A DNA stretch of 64,000 bases from Combretum micranthum (taxonomy: Eukaryota; Streptophyta; Magnoliopsida; Myrtales; Combretaceae): contig JAMXBD010002505.1 in NCBI GenBank assembly GCA_024138025.1, forward strand, positions 1 through 64,000, in the 5' to 3' direction. A program made the translations under genes and the position numbers. The notes under the pieces were generated by a model. It did not search any database and had not been told where the DNA came from. It saw nothing but the letters and a program-made list of their open reading frames with translations. Below are positions 50,935-61,349 of the stretch, piece by piece (the first letter of the stretch is position 1; each line of letters opens with the position of its first letter).

Positions 50935-51300
50935 AGAGAAGTCGACGAAGCCAAACTATTTCTGAACTAACAGAGGACATGGAGTGATATTCTTCTTTAG
51001 TTGAAGACTTGGCAACTCGTTCTTGCTTCTTACATTTCCATGAAATAGGTGATGAGCAAAAAAAAAAAAAAAAAAAAAAACACACCATCCATTAATGGAA
51101 CGTCGCGTATCAAAGCGCCCAACATAATCAGCACCAGCAAATGCAACAAGCTCCATAGAAGATGTTGAAGGAAAAAATATACCTCTTCCTAAGGTATCTT
51201 TCAAATATCGAATGATATGATGAAGAGAAAAAAGATGCAACTTGCAAGGATCAGAGACAAATTGACTCACTACTTGGACAACATAAGAAATATCAAGCCG
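50935..51300 (-). pseudogene. pol: RNase H of copia element M
   Basis: MSQFVSDPCKLHLFSLHHII and RYLKDTL (about 51180-51270) are the typical copia segment. AGADYVGRFDTRRSINGWCV (about 51080-51150) matches the A-D-W-A-G block with Trp-Ala changed. A run of 23 A at 51059-51081 interrupts the frame. SSTKEEYHSMSSVSSEIVWL (about 50950-51010) is the following conserved block. It ends at LRRLLLD, where the sequence changes to LTR J. Confidence 0.85.
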
Positions 51301-51335
51301 AGTTTTTTATAGTATATGAGGCTATCACAAGACAT

Positions 51336-51706
51336 CTATAGAGTGTAAGATTCAAACAGAGGTTGACTTGAATTCTTTGTTAATTTAAGATTGAGCTCCA
51401 TTAGAGTAGCACAAGATTGGTTTTCAGGAAGATTGGCTAACTGGATCAAATCTGTAGTATACTTGTTTTGATTGAGATATATACCATTCTCTGATTGAGA
51501 GACCTCCAATCCTAAGGAATAAGACAGATCTCCAAGATCCTTCATGTAAAATGAGGAATGAAGAAATTTCTTCAACTTGCCAATACCTTGATGATTATCA
51601 CCTGTAATAACTATATCATCAACATACACTAGCAAAACAATGATGCCATTAGAGGAATGAGAGGTAAACAATGAGTGATCATTAGAACTCTATTGAAACC
51701 CAGTTA
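51336..51706 (-). pseudogene. pol: Reverse transcriptase of copia element M, C-terminal part
   Basis: LLVYVDDIVITGDN (about 51590-51640) contains the catalytic YVDD of Ty1/copia RT. It is followed by MKDLGDLSYSLGLEV (about 51495-51545), another copia hallmark. The frame is open from 51671 to 51336. LTR I interrupts the RT just upstream of this part. Confidence 0.92.
51702..51706. repeat. Target site duplication of LTR I, left
   Basis: AGTTA, repeated at 55814-55818 right after the CA end of the LTR. Confidence 0.92.
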
Positions 51707-53505
51707 TGTCACACCCCGAGGGTACCCTAGTAGCAGTAAACAAAATACACTTGAATACTATTACTAGTTTACCTTCTGAGAATGACATATTTTCAATAAA
51801 TAGGATCTTTTAGTTGCTTTGATAAGAAGGACAAGTACATATAAGACATAAATTAGTGAATAACTATCATCCCAAGTTTGAGAAAAATAATAATATTACA
51901 GACCATAACATTTCTATAAAATCCTCCAAATACATAACTAAAGTTTCTAATGCAAGATACATGCAACTAAAAATAGAAATATAATCTTATACTATACCCC
52001 TCCTTAAGCTTCCAGCTTCTAAATTCTTACCGGGACCATGCTCCTGGAAGTAATGAGCTAAGGTCGCAATGTGAACCTTCTATTGGAGTGTGAGCTAGAC
52101 CACGAGCTCAGTGAATAACCAAAACTTATTACATATTACACAAGTTATTTAACAATCATATGAAATGTATCAATTAAGTACATGTACAAATACAAGTCTG
52201 GATAACCGGAATCCAAACAGGATGAAGATTTACGCCCTCTCATCGTGGTTGAAGGATCACAATCTATGGGCTACCTACCCAGGAGAGACTAAGCTTTCAG
52301 AAAACAACAATGCTCACTTTAATTGTCTCTTTGAATTTATTGTGTCTTAAACATTCATTTCCTGTTTTAGCTTTAAAAACTCCACTAAGTGTTAGTCATT
52401 TCCAAGCAATACCATAAGCGGCGTCCTTCATTTACCATTTAGTTCCTATGGTATCAATAGAATAAGGGTAATCTTGCAATTAACTAATAGCTTTTCTACC
52501 TAGATAAACCAAGCATTACTAGAGATCCGAAATACTAACACGTAGTAGGCTACCACTTACTCAAATGCTACCTTATGCAAAATATGCAATGCATGTATAA
52601 TGTCCTTTATTGTACCAGTAGTTTTATTCAAGTTGAAGGCGATCAATCAATGCACATGCATTTAGTCATGTTACACAAACAATATAGTAATACATAATTC
52701 TATTGTTATTAGTATTAGAGTGACTTGGCAATCAATGTCTCACACAATAAACAGTTCCCATAAATACATATAGTACACTCAAGTTATTATCTTTTATTTA
52801 AGGTTCCCTAAGTTACAAGCACATAAAATATAATAAGACTGAGTTACTCACCTGCTCATGTTGACTAATCGTAGTAGTCGTTAGGAAAATCCTCACAAGT
52901 ACCTAGGTCACCTATTAAGATGATTAATATATTCATCAATGTCACATAAACTATATGATTAAACTCCTATGAGTGTCTAAGTGTCTTATATTGATGTTGG
53001 GTTTTTGTTCTATTACTATATTGGTTCTTTAGTGATCTTATGATAATCAAGTATTAGTTCATATTTATTTTTATGTTGTTTGTCTTGATCTTGTTTGATA
53101 CTTATATATATATATATATATATTCATCGGATATTCGAGAATTTGATATTTAGTTAGCTCATCTTTATAGTTTTATTATTATGTTTGTATTGTTCCTTAG
53201 TTAACTTAGTATAGTAGCTTGTATTTATTTATTATCGTTTAGAATTATTGATTTTCTTTTGATTTACTTGATACAATTTTCTTGTAATGTAAAGATATTT
53301 CTTTATTCCTAAATTTAGATTATTTAAATTTCCTTTGTTATACATATGTTTATATGTATGCATTTAAATAGATACTTGGTATTACTATACTTATAACTTT
53401 TCTTTGTAAAACTTATCTATAAAGATAACAAAATTAGTAACATTAAGATTCGATAAATTTTAAAAATATATTTTCAAAAATATCAATAGTATTGTATTTT
53501 TGCCG

Positions 53506-53506
<1 letters not shown>

Positions 53507-53548
<42 letters not shown>

Positions 53549-53563
53549 TAATAATAATAATAT
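53507..53563. repeat. (AAT)n microsatellite in LTR I
   Basis: About 18 AAT/ATA units with one interruption. Confidence 0.95.
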
Positions 53564-54138
53564 TCATCATATAATTTAGATTAATAGTAATTCGAAATTC
53601 CTTACCCATCAAAGTTAATACTAGTAGTATATTATTAAAATAACTTTAAGCTTAACTTTTGGGTTTTAATTATGAATATTAAATATAATAATATCTAAAA
53701 TGATAATTCCAGCAATATTATTAATCCAAGTATTTTTTTTATGGGATTAGTAGTATTAACAACTATAATTGTATAACTCTATAGATTTTAATTAAATTAG
53801 TGATTTTATATCATTATTAATCCTTTCATGATATTGTTAATGCTAATAATATGTAGTATCTATATCAATGTCACCACATAATATCATAATATATTACTTA
53901 AATGCTATATATTTGATAATATAGAATTTTTTTTTAGTTTTAAATTCAATATTCAATAATTCCAATATTATATTACTAACAAATAATAATATTCTTAATA
54001 ATACATAAAATAAATAATAAATAAAAGTAATAAAATATATTAAAAATATTTGTAATATTAATTATTAAATTATTTAGTTTAAATATTTTGATTTAAAAAT
54101 TTTTTTTATAAAACAAGATGTCGAAAGGTACATGGGGT

Positions 54139-54205
54139 GGAACATGCCCGTGTTCCTTCTGTGCTCATCTGGGGAAGACACTGTTCATTGTCTTCCCCGA
54201 TGAGC
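54139..54205 (-). other. Two adjacent hairpins in LTR I
   Basis: GGAACATGCCCGTGTTCC (54139-54156) has a 6-bp stem. Next to it, 54163-54205 pairs GCTCATCTGGGGAAGACA with TGTCTTCCCCGATGAGC across an 8-base loop, about 17 bp with one bulged base. The island is far more GC-rich than its surroundings and would lie in the transcribed part, about 450-500 nt after the TATA-like box. Confidence 0.85.
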
Positions 54206-55818
54206 TTGGCAAATTTCGACTGATTTCCAACGTTCGAAGCCTCTCTAAATGATTCCTTTGAGTTTCTACAAGGTTTTTCTACACAAATATCAAATTAAAA
54301 ACATCAAAACACCTACATGATTCATAGTTTTCGAATCAAAGAAATGCAACTAGGGTTTTCGAATTTTACCTTGCTCGAGCCTATTCAGTGGAATTCGAAG
54401 CTTGTTCTTGGGTTGGTAATGATCCTATGATCATCAGAAGTCAATTTCAATCATTGTTTTTAACAAATAACAAGCTGAAACACAACAACTTACCTTGTTA
54501 CCAACTTAAGCATTTTTAGTATTGTTTTTTTACTTTGATTCAAACTGGGATGTTTACGACGAGTTGAATTCTGTTCTTAAGTCAATTTGGTTGTTAATTA
54601 AGAGTTTGTTTGATCTGGAAACTTTGGTAAGAAGTGATGTTTGTTTGCTTGTTCATTGAGAGTCATAAACACACATATATATAGGAGAAGGAAGATGATG
54701 GTTTTCATCCGATATTTGCTTCCGATTGTTCTACATTTAGGCATTGTTCTATCAATTTGTATTGGTTGCATTTAATGAAGAAGTTGAGGTGGCAACAAAT
54801 GATTTGTTTATGAGTTGAATTTGTTGACCCTTTGTAGACAATTTGGATGATTTTTCATGCATTTCGGTTCTCATATATAAAGGCAATCTAAACCCACATT
54901 TTATACAAGTTGGAACCGATCCTGCATGTATATATATAATACTAATAATTAGATAATATTTATCTATATTTTTTGGTAGTTTATTAGGCTAATCAGGTAC
55001 GATTTAGTGAATATTTGAGAGTTTTTGTCTAAAAATATTTTTATAGGATTCTACAAAATGTTTAGGTTGTCAAACGATACAACTTTAAGTTTTAAGTTTA
55101 CACGATTAATTATTTTTAGAATTTTATCTCCCACGATTAAGGTTTCCTATGCTTGTTGGGTCAATTTTTGTTTTAGGTTCCAATAGCTTAAGAATACCCT
55201 AACTAGAACAATGCTATGATTCAAATATTTATTTGGAGTCTAGATCTTAGTAATACATCTGTTTATTTTTATTGTATATTTATAATCCTAACGGCTTATT
55301 TTTAGGTTATCGTTTCCTATCTATAAGCAGAGTTGGTTATCTACTCATTATCGCATTTGATATATTAGCCAATCTTAGGTTTTCGATACCTACTATGAAA
55401 TCTTACTAGTAGTGTGTAATACTATCTAGGAATCTTTGATTTAGGTTTTAAATCCATGTATAAGCTCATTACTACTCATTGTTCTAGTCTCGAGTTTTTG
55501 TTGAGTTCAATAGTAGTCATTTAATCTCTATATTTATATTTTTCTATCGATTCCTATTTGTACGACAAGTTTTAAGGTTTGAAAATTTGGGTTACCTTTA
55601 ATTATATCTTGAATTATCAGCTCAAGATACGAAATCTCATTTTTGGTATCAATTAGGGTCAAAGAAGTTCTTCATTCGCTTTTAGATCCTAATCCAGCCA
55701 AATTCAACTTATTAATCTATCCTTGGGTTTGTGTTGAGTTCTAGGTTTACTAACTAGTTCATACTTTCTATTTTAGAGTCATGTACTAATATGAAAAATT
55801 TCTGGGGTTTACAAGTTA

Positions 55819-56491
55819 CCTCAATAGCAGAGGAGAATTTTATCAAACCATGCACGAGCGACATGTTTGAGTCCATAAAGAGACTTGTAGAGTTTACATA
55901 CCAAATTTGGATTAGAGAGAGGGTACCCTGGTGGTGGTTTCATGTACACAGTCTCTTTCAATTCTCCATGCAAAAAAGCATTTTTTACGTCCATCTGATG
56001 TGAAGGTCATCTTTTGGTGGAAGCAATAGCTAAGAACGTGTGAACTGTGGTCAACTTAGCAACAGGAGAAAAGGTCTCCTCATAGTCAATACCATATTCC
56101 TATGTATATCCTTGACCAACTATTCTGGCCTTATACCTATCAATAGAACCATTAGTTTTGATTTAGATAGTGCATATCCATTTACTACCTGCTAATGAAA
56201 CATCAAATGGAGCTGGAACTAGTTCCCATGTATGACTTGCCTCAAGAGCAAAAAATTTCCTCTTCCATAGCACTTTTCCAACATGTAATTTTTGCTAGTT
56301 GTTTATAATTAGAAGGTATGGAAATGGAATCAAGAGTGCAAAAAATGTAGTAGAGGGACCATACCGTTCAGGGGAATAACTACACTAGTCTAGAGATTGA
56401 CCAAAATTGGAACGAGTTGAACGACATGGCTCGGGTGGAGGAGGATGAGATGGAGATGGGGATGGGGATTGTGTAGCTGCTAGACCTTTAG
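55819..56491 (-). pseudogene. pol: Reverse transcriptase of copia element M, N-terminal part
   Basis: On the - strand: a Pro/Ser-rich linker (about 56400-56490), EEIFCS-type segment, SHTWELVPAPFDVSLAGSKW-like (about 56150-56250), ARIVGQGYT and YEETFSPVAK (about 56060-56130), [20 protein letters not shown] (about 55940-56010), PPPGYP and [13 protein letters not shown] (to about 55850). These are the standard copia RT blocks in order, with several stops and shifts. The YVDD block is in the other piece, beyond LTR I. Confidence 0.9.
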
Positions 56492-56689
56492 GAGGATGAT
56501 TGAGTTAGGGCATTGACAATGTAGTTACACATATACTGTAATATACAAAAAATAAGATGAAAATATAATGAATTATGAATCATGAGATGATATAGGATGA
56601 GTTTAAGGTCAAAACAAGTAAATTGTAAATGTTTAAGTTTGGTTGTAGAACAAATGTTGAAGTTCGGATTTCTATAATTTTTGACAGAT

Positions 56690-56985
56690 TGTACGCCGCC
56701 TCTTGAAGAATCTACGCCTCCAGCGTAGAGACGGCATAGGATGGGAACAGTAGTGTCTTTCTTAATGTTGGGAGGAACGCCGCCAGTGTTCACTAGGGTT
56801 TCTCTCAACACCGGCATAGAACGCCATCGGCATAGGGCATAGGTTTGCCGGCGTATGTAGTAGGAATCGAAGTTCTGGAATTCAAAGCCTCGATGAACGC
56901 TACCAGTACACGTGTAAATTTCGCCAGTGTAAGGTGTACGCTGGCAAGATCTATACGTACGCCGCAAGCATAAGGCTGGCATTTG
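56690..56985 (+). promoter_or_regulatory. ACGCC/GGCGT-rich upstream region of the H promoter
   Basis: Many ACGCC, GGCGTA and related inverted motifs (for example TACGCCGCC near 56692, CTACGCCTCCAGCGTAG near 56713, TTGCCGGCGTATG near 56846, TACGCCGC near 56958) within 300 bp directly before the TATA box. Spacing and inverted pairing suggest binding sites for a transcription factor or a CpG-rich control region. Confidence 0.5.
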
Positions 56986-56993
56986 ACCAAAAT

Positions 56994-57003
56994 TATATAA
57001 ATA
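56994..57003 (+). promoter_or_regulatory. TATA box of element H
   Basis: TATATAAATA followed by GC-rich ACGAGACGCG. It is the strongest TATA box in the window, placed right after the motif-dense region. Confidence 0.75.
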
Positions 57004-60000
57004 CGAGACGCGAAAGACAGTTTCGACAGATTTGTCTTTCGTCATTTTCTCCTTCGTATAAGAGAGTTCTGGAGTGTTCTTGGAGATCTAGACTTGGAGA
57101 ATCATCCGGAAGGTGTTTATGATTCAAAGTAAGTGATTTTAACATTTTCTCATGGATTAAATACGAATTTGTATGAGTTTGCTTAGGGTTTTGTTGTGTT
57201 CTTAAAGAAAAAACGTGGGAAAGATTTAGATCTTGGGTTGATCTGCCTCGGTTGGATAAGAAGTGAGTGTTGTGATTAAAAAGAGTAAATATAATGTACT
57301 CATATCAGATTTATACGAATTTCATGTAAATTCTAAGGATTTTTTAATTTGTTTGCATGAAGGAAACCTTAGGTTTGGTTGGGATCCGAATTTGTGGATG
57401 TGAGTTGGAATTTGGTGATCTAAATCAGTAAGTTTCGTCCTTTCTTTGATGAAGTTGAATAATGTGTGATTAGATGATCATTATGTGTTATTGTTGTCAT
57501 ATAATATTAGGGTTTTGAAGGATTATTGAATTCTATAGATTGTTGTGAAAGATTGATTAGATTAGATGGTGCAACTGGGTGATTTTCTTTGTCAGGTTAG
57601 GATTTCGAGAGTTATAGTACATTGGGAATTGTTTATATCGTGTTTTTATTTGTTAAATATGTAAATGTATGTTGTTGATAGTAAGTTGGAGATGGAGATT
57701 ATTGTTATATTGTCATTATTGACTAAAGTATTGTGGAGATTCAGGAGATTTGGTTGTGGTTGTGTAAGCCCTTGGTTTTTAGAAGTAATCCTAGGCCTTA
57801 ACCCTAAGCCAGGAAGTCAACCAGAAACCTTAAGTCAACGGATCTCAAGTTTAACCCTACAATTTAGATCCGGAAATTCCATGTTCGTAAATCGAGAAGT
57901 CAAAAATTTAGTAAAGTGTGTAGAATAGTCCGCAATAATATTTAATTTCTTAAAAATATTAGATTGGTTTATTTTCGGTTTATTTCGAACTCGATTGGAT
58001 ACTATTCTTGGAAAGCGTGTCCCGAGGCTCGAAAAATTAAAAATATATCTTTAACATTTTTAGACTCGTATTTTCATAAGGATTTCAAAAATATCGAGTT
58101 CATAATTTTTCGGAATCTAAAAATATCAGTTATAGCTTATATAAGCATATTTTGATCGTATCGATAACATATTTGTTAAAATACTAAAATAATTCAATTA
58201 AATATTTAATTTTAATTATGAAAATTCTGCCACTTATTTAAAAATATTTTTCTTAATTTTATTTTATATATTTTCCTAATAAAAAGCACTTTTTCAACCT
58301 ATACTTCAAGTACACTTCAATTGTCACTTCTACACATTATTCAAGTTTTCTTTCACTCATTCTACACTCCATTTTCAATGTATGGCAGCTGACCATACTC
58401 TTCAAAACAGCTACTTTTCCTTTTTTGTATTTATTTAATGAATTAAAGCCTCATTTAGTTAGCACATTAAGTACAACAAGTTACACTTTCATAAAGTTAA
58501 GTTACAAATTAACTCCCTCTCTCTTTCTCCTCTTTGCATTCACGTGAACCCTCCCCATTTCTGCCTTGTTTTATTTTTTTTTTCATTTATTTCACACTCA
58601 TTTAATACACTCCTCTCTCTTTATTAAATGCCTTTTATTTACAACCTTTCTCTCTTTGCAAACCCTACCTCTTTTCCTCTCTTTATTCCTCTCTTTCCCT
58701 TGTTCTTGCACAAGAATAAAAGCTGCCCTCGTTTCTATTTATTGCTTCCACACTCCATTCTTGAAGAACTTTGAGTAAATCTTTCTTCTTAAGCTTCCAT
58801 AGACACTATAGGTTGATTATATGGAGGTTTCATGCATCAAAGGACTCTCCATAATGCCTAAAGGCTAGAGATGATGATGCCAAAACTTTGAAACACTCCT
58901 CTTGTCGATAATCTATAATAATATTGCTATATTTGTTGTCTTTAAGACTTTATTATCTTCATATTTTTATGATACTTGAAGATCTAATTTTTATGAAGCT
59001 TTGGTTATGTTTATGTTTAGATCTATAGGTTTAGAGCTTACTACCATGTATTTCTTTTGTATTCATGTTCATATTATGTGTAGATCTTAGATTTGAACTT
59101 GAATAAAAATAGTGAAATTCGTATCTTGACAAAACCTATATTTAAAAACCCTCTTCCAAGTCTCAAAATGGGAGTTCTAGTTGAGAAAATGAAAGTTTAA
59201 TGAATGTATATCATCAAGACTTCTCTTTACAAGAATCAAAGGTGATTTTCAAAAGTAATTTTCAAAATAAAAATATCATTTTTGGATTTTGGCCAAGACA
59301 TGGTTTAAAAACATGTTTTACAACTCAAAAATGAAGATTTTATTTAAGAAATTGAAGACTCTTAAGCTAGGATATGTAAAGGATGATTTTTCATGAGTCT
59401 TGATGGATTTTATCAAAAGATATGTTCAAAAAATATTTTTGAAAATTGGGATCTAAGCCAATACCCATTTCTAAAACCTATTATCTAACCCCAAAATGAA
59501 GGTTTAGACAAAAATATAAAGGGCTCTTGGTATAGATATTCTAAGGATTGGATTTTCATAAGTTTAGATGAGTTTTTCTAAAAGATATTTCTAAAATAGA
59601 GAGTTTTGTGAAAGACAAGTCTAGGTCTTATTTTCATTCTAAAACTCAAGAAGGAAATTCGGATTTTGAAAGAGATGAATTTTGAAAACCTTATTTTAGA
59701 CTTCAAAACAAGAGTTTTATGTGGAAAATGGAATGCTTTGATAATAGGTGACATAAGAAAATTATTTTCATTGAGTCATGTTAGTTTTAGCAAAGGATTT
59801 TTCTCAAAACAAGAAAATGAGTTTCAACTCAAAATTTCGGTTTTTACAAAGGTAGATTCTTAGAATTTTCATTTGGATGATATCTTGATGATCATATAAG
59901 TATTTAATTCTTTATCTTTGGCTAGAAGTTCTCTTTACAAGTGTAGAACCAATATAAGATGATCTAAAAAGATTAAATGGAACAAAAGTAGCAATTTTCA

Positions 60001-60592
60001 ATAATAACTAAAAACTGGAAAATTCGTAACCCTGCTGTACAGTGGTTTTTCGACCCTCACACGACCTTGTATGTTTGATTTAACTTAAGAGATGGATAGA
60101 TATTTCAAAGTAGATAGAAATCGATATATAATATGCGCAATTCCAAGTTAAATTGAGTTAGATATGACCATTTTAAGTTAGGACTTCATCTTAGACGAGA
60201 ATTGATGAACTTAGTAAATAGAATTGTTAAGTTTATTAGAATTTTATGAGAAATACTCATTGAGGGTATTCCTCGTACTTAGGTGATTTGGAGGACGGAT
60301 TTCCACTCCCTGAGGACTACTACGACTAGTGGATTTCTCTCTATGGCCGAGTGAGTTCATTTCTTAAATAGTTGTGCTCATGTATGTGCTTGTGATCATA
60401 GTGGCATTAGAATTAGGAAAAGATAAAACTATGATGAGTTGTGATTTAATCTTGGTTGAATGAATAATAAGTATATCGAGACAAGACTTGTTGGATAATC
60501 ATGATATGAGCTAGCATAGATTTAGATTGTCTGAAATTCTATATGATCACATTTAACCTACGTAAGTAACATGCCACGGTTATATGCATAAA

Positions 60593-60600
60593 CTGTACAT
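60593..60600. repeat. 8-bp target site duplication, left, of the hAT-like element
   Basis: CTGTACAT, repeated at 61350-61357. Eight bp is the duplication length of hAT transposons. Confidence 0.9.
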
Positions 60601-61349
60601 CAAGGTTGTCAAACTCGCCATTCTATGTAGAATCGCTAGGGGGTCAGTAGAATCAGAACGTAAAATCGAAACGTAGAAACGTAAGTTTCTACAACCTTTA
60701 CAAAATAGCTTTGAAAAATTATGGAAATGCTTATAGAAGATGTAAAACACATAATGGATGTTAAAAAAAAAATAAAGAAATTAAGTTATCTTTTTCATAA
60801 TTACTCTTAGTCTATAATATTACACCTATAAAAAAGAGCGAATAAAGTCAAAATTAATTTATTTTCTATTACTTTGTTTCAAAATAAGTGATAAATTGTA
60901 GGATAATCAAAAATTTCAACTTATTAAATGCTTACTTATATAAATGAAATAAATAAGTTTTCTTATCAATTTTATAGCTACAACTTAACTTGAATAAATT
61001 CATAAATGTAGAACAAGGGTTTTCAGGAAAGGAAGGGAACAAGATAGAGAGACTGTGTGGATACCAAATAAAAACGACAATAAGAAAGATACATCATTTT
61101 AATTCTTAACAGTTGATGAGCTTATAAATATACATTCGTATTTTTTATATTTTAGCTTAATTAACTCATATAGGTAGAATCGGTAAATTCGATTAAAATC
61201 GTAAGATTCTACCAAGTTTACATGTAGACTCGGTTGAAATCGTAAGATTCTACCAAAAAAGATTCTACGCACGAGTCAACTCGGAATGACCTCCTAAAAT
61301 CGTAAACTCGTAGAATCGTATAGGTAAAATCGCGATTTTGACAACTATG
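60601..61349. mobile_element. hAT-like non-autonomous DNA element (749 bp)
   Basis: Ends are CAAGGTTGTCAAACTCG at the left and CGATTTTGACAACTATG at the right; as inverted repeats, CAAGGTTGTCAAA pairs with CATAGTTGTCAAA at 11 of 13 positions. It has an 8-bp duplication, no transposase or long frame, and many copies of GTAGAATCG/GTAAAATCG/CGTAAGATTCTACC near both ends, mainly 60620-60690 and 61165-61330. Such clustered motifs near the ends are typical of hAT elements and would bind transposase. The other LTRs lack this insert. Confidence 0.85.

Larger units (their letters stand above)
51707..55813 (-). mobile_element. Solo LTR I, diverged member of the group
   Basis: 4107 bp, + strand TGTCACACCCC...GGGGTTTACA, perfect AGTTA duplications. 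Its terminal 400 bp follow the other LTRs, including a stem-loop at 52091-52110 with a different but still paired stem (TGAGCT/AGCTCA). The middle is unlike the others: very AT-rich, with (TA)n near 53103-53123 and (AAT)n at 53507-53563, and two adjacent hairpins at 54139-54205. A - strand TATA-like CCTATATATATG lies at about 54674-54685. I could not find the second stem-loop block in it. Confidence 0.92.
50935..56491 (-). mobile_element. Ty1/copia element M, pol fragment, split by solo LTR I
   Basis: Only the RT and RNase H part of a copia element remains, on the - strand, in two pieces (55819-56491 and 50935-51706). Removing LTR I rejoins them. Neither LTR of M is seen: one end abuts truncated J, the other abuts the LTR of H. 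Confidence 0.85.

Noticed and set aside
56488..57045. 185-codon open frame on the - strand in the LTR of H
   Set aside because: Overlaps the promoter region and TATA box antisense; composition follows the ACGCC motifs; no known domain.
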